A stretch of DNA of 58,509 nucleotides from UBA724 sp964008075 (GTDB lineage: Bacteria > Bacteroidota > Bacteroidia > Flavobacteriales > Flavobacteriaceae): contig CAXGAP010000003.1 of NCBI GenBank assembly GCA_964008075.1, positions 1 through 58,509 of the forward strand, written 5' to 3'. The position numbers and the translations under genes are program-made. The notes under the pieces are model-generated. The model ran no database searches and was not told where the DNA came from. It was given only the letters and a program-made list of their open reading frames with translations. Below are positions 51,829 to 58,509 of the stretch, piece by piece; within the stretch, counting starts at the first letter, position 1, and each line of letters opens with the position of its first letter.

Positions 51829-53501
51829 TTTCTAAAGAATTCCAATTGATGGGTCGATTCGTTTCCTACATTGTCGATAACGTTAATTTCAAGCGAATGT
51901 TTTGCACCCTCCAAAGTAAAGTGCTCGTCAAAGTTGAATGTGAGTTCTTTTTTCTTGGGTTCATACTCAAATAAAGCCCATTTTCCATCAATCGTTGCAT
52001 GATACGAACGGATTCCTGTTTCCTTGTCATCGATTGTAAATCGCAAGGTTTTAAAATTGGATAGCCATCGCTGATCATATTGCTGCGCTGGCTTGATAGA
52101 TGGTGGAATTGTATCTTGCTCAACAGAGTAAGTTCCTATTTTTTTGGTTTTTGCAACAAACTGATTGTCACGAATGGTGTTGCTTACAAACCTGATTTTC
52201 TCCTTTTTAGATTTGACACCCATATAGTGTCCAACAATAGAGTCGGGGGCGTTGATTTTGATTCGAAAATCTTTTCGTAACGCTACGTGATCTGCCTTGA
52301 CTTTCAGTTGATTATACTCATACGAAAGCTCAAATCGGCTAGTATCATACACCCCATTTTTTGGAATATATATTTCAGCACCATCATAAAGGAATAAGTA
52401 ATCTTTGTTTGTTTCAATTTCTTTACCCACTGGGTGTTTCTTTTTTAGTGTTGCAACCTCTTGATCTTTCCCAACGATTGGCACGAGGAGGTATCGATTA
52501 TTGCGATTGGCATCCTCAACTTTGATTTGGTATGCATAGTTCTTTTGCACCTCGACTTCAATAAATCCATCATCAACATGATTGAAAAATTCCAACTCAT
52601 TGGAAGATGACCGAAAAAGTTTTTGCACACGCTGACGCGTACGACTGTATCTTTGATAATCAATAAGTGTTGGGAGATATTCAGAGTCTGAAAAGCGAAT
52701 TTTTGAAAACTGTAAACTTTTGACTTGTATGCCATTCAATTTTGCAGTGATGCCATAAACACCATTTTTATTATATGTATTGTCATGTCGATCATAGGTG
52801 ATAATACCCAATCCAATTTTCCCAATGGCCTCAATTTTTTCAGCAATATATATGCTGTCATTCACTTTTCGAAACGGGATTTCTACTTCTTGTTGTGATG
52901 CGTTTATAATCGAATTTTCACCAATTGGATAGGCGAATAAAGCTTTGATTTCTGGTCTGATAGAGTCTTTTATATTATAGTGGGAGAGAAGAGGGTTAAT
53001 AGGTTTTTGGGTATTTGTTTCGCGAAGTTCAAAATGAAGATGAGGGCCAAACGATCCTCCAGTATTTCCTGAAAAACCTATGATTTGATTTTTCGAAACT
53101 GGTAGTTCTTCTGGATTCAAAAAAAGCTCAACTTCAAAAGATTCAGCATTGTATTGTTTATCTCTAACCTTATCTACAAAAGGCGAGGAGAATTTTTTTA
53201 AATGGGCATAAACAGAAGTATTGCCATCGAAATGATTGATGTAAATAACCTTCCCATATCCATATGTTGAGACCTTTATACGTGATACATATCCATTGGA
53301 AACAGCTTTAATTGGAAAACCTTCACGCCCTTGCGTTTTGATATCAATTCCTGCATGTATATTCGAACTTCTTAGCTCACCAAAAGTGCCAGAAAGGAAT
53401 ATCGGAATGTCAATAGGAAGAGCGTAATCCTCTAGGTCATTGTTTTGGGCACAAAGTACATGTGAAATCAAAAATACGACCAGTCCTAGAGATCCTCGCA
53501 T
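51825..53501 (-). CDS. M23 family metallopeptidase, secreted
   Basis: A 558-residue exported protein with signal MRGSLGLVVFLISHVLCAQ and an N-terminal M23 (LytM/lysostaphin-like) domain, residues about 45-170. Zinc ligands are His49 and Asp53 (SNIHAGIDIK) and His156 in GPHLHFEL; His154 and His100 (YAHLKKF) are the catalytic histidines. The C-terminal 380 residues are beta-rich and unrecognised (IDDKETGIRSYHATIDGKWA). It probably cuts peptidoglycan cross-links, though a regulatory role is possible. Translationally coupled to the TonB receptor, suggesting joint envelope function. Confidence 0.94.
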   Translation of the reverse strand: MRGSLGLVVFLISHVLCAQNNDLEDYALPIDIPIFLSGTFGELRSSNIHAGIDIKTQGREGFPIKAVSNGYVSRIKVSTYGYGKVIYINHFDGNTSVYAHLKKFSSPFVDKVRDKQYNAESFEVELFLNPEELPVSKNQIIGFSGNTGGSFGPHLHFELRETNTQKPINPLLSHYNIKDSIRPEIKALFAYPIGENSIINASQQEVEIPFRKVNDSIYIAEKIEAIGKIGLGIITYDRHDNTYNKNGVYGITAKLNGIQVKSLQFSKIRFSDSEYLPTLIDYQRYSRTRQRVQKLFRSSSNELEFFNHVDDGFIEVEVQKNYAYQIKVEDANRNNRYLLVPIVGKDQEVATLKKKHPVGKEIETNKDYLFLYDGAEIYIPKNGVYDTSRFELSYEYNQLKVKADHVALRKDFRIKINAPDSIVGHYMGVKSKKEKIRFVSNTIRDNQFVAKTKKIGTYSVEQDTIPPSIKPAQQYDQRWLSNFKTLRFTIDDKETGIRSYHATIDGKWALFEYEPKKKELTFNFDEHFTLEGAKHSLEINVIDNVGNESTHQLEFFRK

Positions 53502-53547
53502 GATGTAAAAATAAGGGTTTACAACAAAAAGTAAAAGTCTGTATTGC

Positions 53548-53578
53548 TTGCTTTGATTGATCTAATCTTTTACCTTTG
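53548..53578 (+). promoter_or_regulatory. Promoter of the coiled-coil/zapA operon (TTG, 20 bp, TACCTTTG)
   Basis: TTG at 53548-53550 and TACCTTTG at 53571-53578 match the consensus with 20 bp spacing. The box ends 20 nt before the first ATG. Confidence 0.65.
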
Positions 53579-53598
53579 AGAAGTACAAACAAAATTTT

Positions 53599-53892
53599 AT
53601 GCAAAGCACGACCCAACTTGTTGATTCCATTGCCAACCGATTGCAAGTTGTGGTTGAGCAAATGAAGAATTTGCAGCATGAAAACAAAACTTTGCATGAG
53701 CGGCTTGATGTTTCGAAACAAGAGTTGGAACAAAAAAGCAATACGATTCGCGATCTGCGAATGAAATTGGAGGCTGCGAAAACAGCCAAATCGATAAAAG
53801 GCGTTGGCCAAAGCAGCACCAAAGCCAAAACACAAATTGATAAACTCATCGCTGAAATTAATGCTTGTTTAGAATTTTTATCACTATCCTAA
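53599..53892 (+). CDS. Small coiled-coil protein upstream of zapA
   Basis: A 97-residue protein. Residues about 15-65 form one continuous coiled coil (VEQMKNLQHENKTLHERLD, then SKQELEQKSNTIRDLRMKL), then a Ser/Lys linker and a short C-terminal helix (KLIAEINACLEFLS). There is no signal or membrane segment. Position 2 bp before zapA and the coiled coil suggest a Z-ring accessory working like ZapB, but sequence does not prove it. Confidence 0.72.
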   Translation: MQSTTQLVDSIANRLQVVVEQMKNLQHENKTLHERLDVSKQELEQKSNTIRDLRMKLEAAKTAKSIKGVGQSSTKAKTQIDKLIAEINACLEFLSLS

Positions 53893-53894
53893 AA

Positions 53895-54173
53895 ATGCAA
53901 AAAATTAAAATTTCAATTGGGGATCGAGTGTACCCACTCAGTGTAACAGAGGGACAAGAGGCATTTTTGAGAGATTCGGCTAAGCAAATCGAGAAAATGA
54001 TGAAGCATTATGAGCAAAATTATGCTGTACAAGACAAGCAAGATGTGTTAGCGATGTGTGCTTTGCAGTTTGCCCTTCAGCTTCGTCAGGAAGGAGAAAA
54101 AAGTAGTGAAAGTACTGATGAAATTGAAAAAAAATTGCGTACAATTGATGAAATGTTATCTGCGATAACATAG
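53895..54173 (+). CDS. zapA: Cell division protein ZapA
   Basis: A 92-residue FtsZ-binding protein that promotes Z-ring bundling. MQKIKISIGDRVYPLSVTEGQ begins the globular head, followed by the conserved LRDSAKQIEKMMKHYEQNYAV and a C-terminal helix (DVLAMCALQFALQLRQEGE) for dimer-tetramer contacts. The ATG two bp after the coiled-coil gene is used; a start ten codons earlier would overlap it. Directly followed by a probable 6S RNA, as in other bacteria. Confidence 0.93.
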   Translation: MQKIKISIGDRVYPLSVTEGQEAFLRDSAKQIEKMMKHYEQNYAVQDKQDVLAMCALQFALQLRQEGEKSSESTDEIEKKLRTIDEMLSAIT

Positions 54174-54201
54174 CTACATACGATCATTGATTACAATGCA
54201 T

Positions 54202-54366
54202 AGCCTGCATTAGTTTTATTTTTGATAAACTCAACACTAATTCAATTAAAAGAGGTGAGTTTAAGTTGCAAAAGCAAGCCGCCATCGAGTGGATCCTTGA
54301 ACAATTTGGTAGCCTCAAACCTGTTTATTTCAGAGTTTATACAAAACTCAACTAGTGTAGGCTTTT
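54202..54366 (+). ncRNA. ssrS: Probable 6S RNA (SsrS)
   Basis: The 194-bp gap after zapA folds like 6S RNA. A 14-pair closing stem joins AGCCTGCATTAGTT (54202-54215) with AACTAGTGTAGGCT (54350-54363), two pairs being G-U, and a T-rich tail follows. Inside is a large open region, a small hairpin GAGTTT/AAACTC (54333-54349), and a long apical arm: AGGT with ACCT, GAG with CTC, AAGTTG (54263) with CAATTT (54302), CAAG with CTTG. About 165 nt, close to the family size. Location behind zapA is the classical one. 6S binds the housekeeping RNA polymerase holoenzyme. Its own promoter is unclear, so it may be processed from the zapA transcript. Confidence 0.72.
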
Positions 54367-54367
54367 A

Positions 54368-55258
54368 TTAATAGTTGGTCGGAATTTTATTTTTTTCAAA
54401 CATCATGTGAATCCATAAGATCAACACCCCAAAGCCAACTGCTGTAACGATGAGAACGGAATTCAATAATCCCTCAGTTCCAAAAGATAGCTTTACTAAT
54501 ATTGTAGAAATCACAAATCCTGAGTTTCGTATCACCTTGTTGAACTTGTCTGTGTGAGTGAAAGAAAACAACAACAGTAGTACATCAACAAGGATGAGAA
54601 CAGTGAAGAACTCGTCAAAAAATAGGTTGTTGATATTGGCCAAGTCAGTTATTTCAGAAGGGTTTAGAAAAGTGATATACGCCCAATTTCCAAAAGCGTA
54701 TAGGGCCATCACAAAAAACAATGGTACCAAAAACAAAGCAATCCTCTTTTTAATTTGGATAAAACGTATGATCTCAGGTCTTGTTTCAGTGTACTTTAGC
54801 AGTTTTCGCACGCGGAATTTATTCATCTTGTAGAACAGATGAATCAAAATGAAGAGAATGATTGTTCCCAATAAATCGTATGTAAATTGTAGGTCTTCTT
54901 TGATGCTAAACCAATTATCACTCAGTTCAAGTTGCGATAAATCTTTATACAATCTGCGAATGACAATCAGCATGATTATTTCATATTGCTTTCCAATGTA
55001 AATGGTCATTGATTTTGGTAAATAATAAATCAATAGATAAACCTCATAAAGAAGAATAAAGGAAAAAGGAGTGTAAATCGCAGCAATGGGGCTTGAAAAA
55101 AAACTAGAACCTTCATATTGACTTCCAAAAACACCAAATTGGTTGAGAAAAATTAAAATCAGGTGAATAATAAAGCTTAAAATCGCAATATTGATGATGA
55201 CTCTTTCACTCATCTTTTTGGATTTTTCGGAGAAAAGGGATTCGATGAGTGGTTTCAT
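54368..55258 (-). CDS. Uncharacterised multi-pass membrane protein
   Basis: A 296-residue inner-membrane protein with six or seven transmembrane segments, the clearest at IINIAILSFIIHLILIFL, PFSFILLYEVYLLIYYL, GTIILFILIHLFYKM, IALFLVPLFFVMALYAFG, FTVLILVDVLLLLFSF and LIVTAVGFGVLILWIHMMF. A short charged cytoplasmic N-terminus and the motif YEIIMLIVIRRLYKDLSQLE after the second segment recall channel-like helices, but no family is recognised. The start could also be 15 codons later (MSERVIINI). It ends 2 bp after the 6S RNA on the opposite strand. Confidence 0.7.
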   Translation of the reverse strand: MKPLIESLFSEKSKKMSERVIINIAILSFIIHLILIFLNQFGVFGSQYEGSSFFSSPIAAIYTPFSFILLYEVYLLIYYLPKSMTIYIGKQYEIIMLIVIRRLYKDLSQLELSDNWFSIKEDLQFTYDLLGTIILFILIHLFYKMNKFRVRKLLKYTETRPEIIRFIQIKKRIALFLVPLFFVMALYAFGNWAYITFLNPSEITDLANINNLFFDEFFTVLILVDVLLLLFSFTHTDKFNKVIRNSGFVISTILVKLSFGTEGLLNSVLIVTAVGFGVLILWIHMMFEKNKIPTNY

Positions 55259-55401
55259 TTTTAATATATTTTGAATCTAAATGTATTAATTTATATTGAA
55301 TCTTGATGTAGTGTTAATTCTTTTCACAAAAATGATGATTTATATTATATATTAATTTTTGTCTTAGACTACACGTTTTTTATATTTAAGGAAATATTAG
55401 T

Positions 55402-57129
55402 ATGGCTTCTTTAGACCCTTTTGAGGGTAAACTTGGAAATAGATTGTCAAAGCATTTGTTGCGCAGAGCTTCTTTTAATATCTCCCAAAATAGAATTGAC
55501 GAATTTGCAGATTACAACGTAGATCAGGCAATTTCTAAATTGCTTGCACCGAGTGACAAAAACCTAAACCAACCTATACACTATATAAATGGTGCTTTAA
55601 CTCAACCAACTCCTTGGATAAATGATGACCCTGTTTACGGAACTGCAAATGAGAATAATGATTCTGGTGGCCAGAGAAAAAACCATTTTCTAAATGGTTG
55701 GTGGATGGATGAAGCGAGAAGAGACACTTCATTGCGATCAAAAATGGTTTATTTTTTGTTTACCAACCTAACGGCCCCACAATTAGACAATGGTAGTAGT
55801 TCTTATTACTATGATTATTTGATGTTGCTTGATAATTTTTGTCTATCAGATTGGAAAGAGCTAATTTTTCAAGTTTCTATCAATCCTAGAATGCTTGAAT
55901 TTTTAAACAATGATGAAAATACTGAAGCAAACCCTAATGAAAACTACGCCAGAGAGCTTCTTGAACTTTACACCATTGGTGTTGGTAAACCAATTTATAT
56001 AGATGATAATGGCAATGTTGCTTATGAAGGCGATCCGATTAACTATTCAGAGGTAACCGATATTCCTGAAGTTTCTCGAATTTTGACAGGTTGGAGATTT
56101 GATAAAAAAAATCGTGCAAATATGCCATTGAATGGAACTGCAAATGGTAATTTACCGACTGGGTATCCAGTGCCCGACAATCATGATTTTGGCGCAAAGC
56201 AATTGAGCAATTATTTCGATAATTATCTAATTCCTGCTTGGGATATCACAGGTAAAAGTGAGGATCAGAAAAAAGCTCGAATGGATTCTGAGCTGCGGGG
56301 TTTAATTGACAAAATCTTGGAACAAGACGAAACGGCAAAGTATATCTGTAGAAAACTATACCGATTTTTTGTTTCTAGAAATATTACAACGGAGATCGAA
56401 ACTGACATTATTGTTCCGTTGTCAGCAACATTTAGAGCTAACTATAACCTGACTGAGGTTATTACTCAATTACTAAAGAGCAAGCATTTTTATGATGCTG
56501 ACGACACTAACTCGTCAGATGAAATTATAGGTGGGTTAATCAAATCACCGCTTGAGCTTGTACTTCAAACAATTACACTACTCAACTTTCCTGTACCTGA
56601 CCCTATTGATGATGGTGAGCTCCACTACAGAGTATTTTATGAGAACACTATTATCAAAAAATTCTTGGATATCAGTGCGCATCCAATTTTTGGAGATGTA
56701 AATACACCTCCTGCAGGTTTTCCTGCACATTATTCCTCGCCCAATTATGATAAAAGTTGGTTTAACTCCTCTACCATTATCCCTAGATATAACATTTGTA
56801 AAATTATTTTCTTTAAAGGGAACTTTAATTTCAGCCCTGGAGAATATATTAAAGAAGTTGTTTCAAATCCCTCAGACCCTGAGGAAATAGTAGATGTTTT
56901 AACTAACATGATGTTTCCTGAGTCACCAACTCAAGATAGAAAGCAATATTTTATCGATACTTTTTTATTTGATGGCGGAAGCCTTTTACAAGAAGGGGAT
57001 GCGAAATATTATTATTGGAGTTCAATTTGGTCAGAATACCTGAATGGAAAAAAAACAAACACAGTGCATTCTATTCTAGAGTCTTTAATTGAAGCCTTAA
57101 TATGGTCACAAGAATATCAAACAACCTAA
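55402..57129 (+). CDS. DUF1800 domain-containing protein
   Basis: A 575-residue protein of the DUF1800 family. Hallmarks are SKHLLRRASFNISQNRI at the N-terminus, WWMDEARRDTSLRSKMVYFLFTNL, ISINPRMLEFLNNDENTEANPNENYARELLELYTIGVG (given here in part: NPNENYARELLELYTIG), SRILTGWRFDKK and YICRKLYRFFVSRNI. No signal peptide is evident. The function is unestablished; DUF1800 genes almost always precede DUF1501 genes, as here, with 9 bp between. The 143-bp region before it is AT-rich without a clear TAnnTTTG box. Confidence 0.88.
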   Translation: MASLDPFEGKLGNRLSKHLLRRASFNISQNRIDEFADYNVDQAISKLLAPSDKNLNQPIHYINGALTQPTPWINDDPVYGTANENNDSGGQRKNHFLNGWWMDEARRDTSLRSKMVYFLFTNLTAPQLDNGSSSYYYDYLMLLDNFCLSDWKELIFQVSINPRMLEFLNNDENTEANPNENYARELLELYTIGVGKPIYIDDNGNVAYEGDPINYSEVTDIPEVSRILTGWRFDKKNRANMPLNGTANGNLPTGYPVPDNHDFGAKQLSNYFDNYLIPAWDITGKSEDQKKARMDSELRGLIDKILEQDETAKYICRKLYRFFVSRNITTEIETDIIVPLSATFRANYNLTEVITQLLKSKHFYDADDTNSSDEIIGGLIKSPLELVLQTITLLNFPVPDPIDDGELHYRVFYENTIIKKFLDISAHPIFGDVNTPPAGFPAHYSSPNYDKSWFNSSTIIPRYNICKIIFFKGNFNFSPGEYIKEVVSNPSDPEEIVDVLTNMMFPESPTQDRKQYFIDTFLFDGGSLLQEGDAKYYYWSSIWSEYLNGKKTNTVHSILESLIEALIWSQEYQTT

Positions 57130-57138
57130 GCCATCATT

Positions 57139-58509
57139 ATGAAAAGAAGAAAATTTATTCAACTATCCTCAACTGGTTCTTTGGCTGGATTTATGTTGAA
57201 TGGCCATATGGTTAACGCATTTACACGAACAAAACTTCTAGAAAATATTTCAGAAGATGTTATTCGCGATAGATGTATTGTAATGATTCAGCTTAGTGGC
57301 GGTAATGATGGTCTGAATTCAATTATTCCCAAAAATCAATATGATAAATACGTAAGTATTCGTCCAACGATTCGGATAAAAGATGCAGGATCAAATAAAG
57401 GAATTGAACTTGATTCTTCTCTTGGGGTTCAAGAACAAACACTTTTACATCCCAATTTATTAGCATTCAAAAAGCTGTGGGATGCAGGAAAGCTAAATAT
57501 AGTTCATGGAGTGGGATATCCTCAGCTCAACAAATCTCACTTTAGCGGTAGGGCTTTGATGTCTAGAGGGGGTGATGGAACTGAAGAAAATAGCAATAAA
57601 CCTGACGGCTGGATGGCGAGGTACTTAAATTCTGCTTTTGATCACAAAACTTTTGATGATCCTTTAGGAATACAGCTTGGTAACAAAAAACCTGCAGATG
57701 AATTTCATTCGGATGCTGAACATAAAGTCGATATCAATTTGACAGGACAAGATACATCCGGATTCTACTCACAATTATCCAACATCGGGAATCCCTTGTC
57801 CGATTATGGTGGTGAATCTTCAGAGTACATTGACAATATCAATTTTATCAATGGTATGGAGTTGACCGCAACCAACTATGCCTCAAGGATTAGTTCTGTT
57901 TTCAATTTAGGCGCAAATAGTGTAACCTACCCTCAATATGATCTTGCTGACCAACTAAAGACAGTTGCAAAAATGCTTTCCGGGGGTTCAAAAACTAAAC
58001 TATTTTTGTTACGTATAGATGGATTTGATAATCACGCTAATCAGGTTGACAGCCAAGCCAATAGCCACTTGGGTAAGCATGCTGATTTGCTTTTGGAACT
58101 CAGTGAATCCATCAAAGCATTCCAGGACGATTTAGAGGCTTTGGGAATTGCTCAAAATGTGGTAACGACTACGTTCACTGAATTTGGAAGAAAGCCTATC
58201 GAAAATGGAAATAAAGGAACTGATCATGGAAACCTTGGTCCAATGTTTGTGATTGGAAATGGAGTTAAACCAGGATTTACGGGAAATCACTTGTCTCTAG
58301 ATAGTTTTACATATGGTGGTAATGTCAAGCATTTTGATCTCGATACCCAAATGCAGCATGATTATCGACAGGTTTACTCTGCAATCATAGGAGATTTTCT
58401 TGGGGCATCGTCTTTGAATATAATTGAAACAGAATTTGATGCCTATGATCAGAACCGATTAAACTTGATTGCTAGTCCAATTCTCAACAACTCATATGAA
58501 CAGTCGACA
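57139..58509 (+). CDS. DUF1501 domain-containing protein, 3' truncated by window edge
   Basis: The frame is open for 457 codons to the last base. The N-terminus MKRRKFIQLSSTGSLAGFML has a twin-arginine-like RR and a hydrophobic stretch, suggesting Tat export. DUF1501 (sulfatase-like, alkaline-phosphatase-like fold) motifs are MIQLSGGNDGLNSIIPK, LNKSHFSGRALMSRG, LRIDGFDNHANQ and TEFGRKPIENGNKGTDHGNLG. Catalysis is unproven in the family. It is the partner of the preceding DUF1800 gene, probably one transcript. Confidence 0.9.
   Translation, partial: MKRRKFIQLSSTGSLAGFMLNGHMVNAFTRTKLLENISEDVIRDRCIVMIQLSGGNDGLNSIIPKNQYDKYVSIRPTIRIKDAGSNKGIELDSSLGVQEQTLLHPNLLAFKKLWDAGKLNIVHGVGYPQLNKSHFSGRALMSRGGDGTEENSNKPDGWMARYLNSAFDHKTFDDPLGIQLGNKKPADEFHSDAEHKVDINLTGQDTSGFYSQLSNIGNPLSDYGGESSEYIDNINFINGMELTATNYASRISSVFNLGANSVTYPQYDLADQLKTVAKMLSGGSKTKLFLLRIDGFDNHANQVDSQANSHLGKHADLLLELSESIKAFQDDLEALGIAQNVVTTTFTEFGRKPIENGNKGTDHGNLGPMFVIGNGVKPGFTGNHLSLDSFTYGGNVKHFDLDTQMQHDYRQVYSAIIGDFLGASSLNIIETEFDAYDQNRLNLIASPILNNSYEQST

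Noticed and set aside
53437..53849. Overlapping minus-strand frames opposite the coiled-coil gene
   Set aside because: Cys- and Phe-rich translations with no coherent domain; the plus strand has a promoter and a zapA partner.
54217..54224. Exact TATTTTTG box in the gap after zapA
   Set aside because: It lies just inside the proposed 6S closing stem, has no TTG at 17-23 bp, and no downstream plus-strand gene; kept as part of the RNA.
1..58509. CRISPR arrays, tRNA genes, prophage or toxin-antitoxin and defence clusters
   Set aside because: No direct-repeat array, cloverleaf sequence, phage gene or recognisable defence gene was seen on either strand.

Overview
The window looks like chromosome of a marine-type member of the Bacteroidota, most likely Flavobacteriales. 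The evidence is a low-GC, tightly packed sequence; many Bacteroidota-type promoters (TTG, 17-23 bp, TAnnTTTG) and no convincing Shine-Dalgarno sites; BshC of bacillithiol synthesis; TonB-dependent receptors with a CarboxypepD_reg domain; DUF349, DUF4252 and DUF1800/DUF1501 proteins; and the flavobacterial orders guaA-LysM protein-pyrG-yidC and coiled-coil protein-zapA-6S RNA. No tRNA, rRNA operon, CRISPR array, intact insertion sequence or prophage was seen. Both ends of the window cut genes: a TonB-dependent receptor on the left and a DUF1501 protein on the right.

Layout. 1-6.5 kb: the end of a TonB receptor overlaps tail-to-tail with an S41 protease; then a DUF4252 protein, purB, a CarboxypepD_reg protein, and an rlmH-rdgB pair. 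6.6-20 kb: a plus-strand housekeeping run with priA, rpsF-rpsR-rplI (with terminator), bshC, guaA, a LysM/receptor protein, pyrG, yidC and mnmA. 20-25.7 kb: lysA (minus), sucC and a small heat-shock protein (plus), then a small orphan and uvrB (minus). 25.7-31.1 kb: an uncharacterised protein with kinase-like motifs, then a minus-strand run with a pRiA4b ORF-3-like protein, ctaA, cca, tsaC and dapD. 31.2-33 kb: ruvX-def-mazG (plus, overlapping). 33-46.7 kb: a long minus-strand run with a DUF349 protein, aroE, two DUF368 transporters, a TPR protein, a class III aminotransferase, an OstA-like protein, purA, a Fur-family regulator, rsh and a TrmH-family methyltransferase. 46.7-49.4 kb: an AT-rich gap with a probable response-regulator remnant, rocD with strikingly different codon use, and a cysteine desulfurase. 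49.4-53.5 kb: a TonB receptor and M23 peptidase pair (minus). 53.6-54.4 kb: a coiled-coil protein, zapA and a probable 6S RNA. 54.4-58.5 kb: an uncharacterised membrane protein, then a DUF1800-DUF1501 pair.

How it works together. Most genes are core metabolism: purine and pyrimidine synthesis (purB, purA, guaA, pyrG), lysine/peptidoglycan precursors (dapD, lysA), translation and tRNA/rRNA modification (rpsF, rpsR, rplI, mnmA, tsaC, cca, rlmH, def), DNA repair and nucleotide sanitation (priA, uvrB, ruvX, rdgB, mazG), and envelope building (yidC, OstA-like protein, DUF368 lipid-carrier transporters, M23 peptidase). No defence island or classical novel cluster was recognised. The parts most worth a second look are the kinase-like orphan divergent from uvrB, the probably transferred rocD beside a broken response regulator, the 6S RNA candidate with a 14-bp closing stem, the very short leaders implied by the promoters, and the tandem DUF368 pair.
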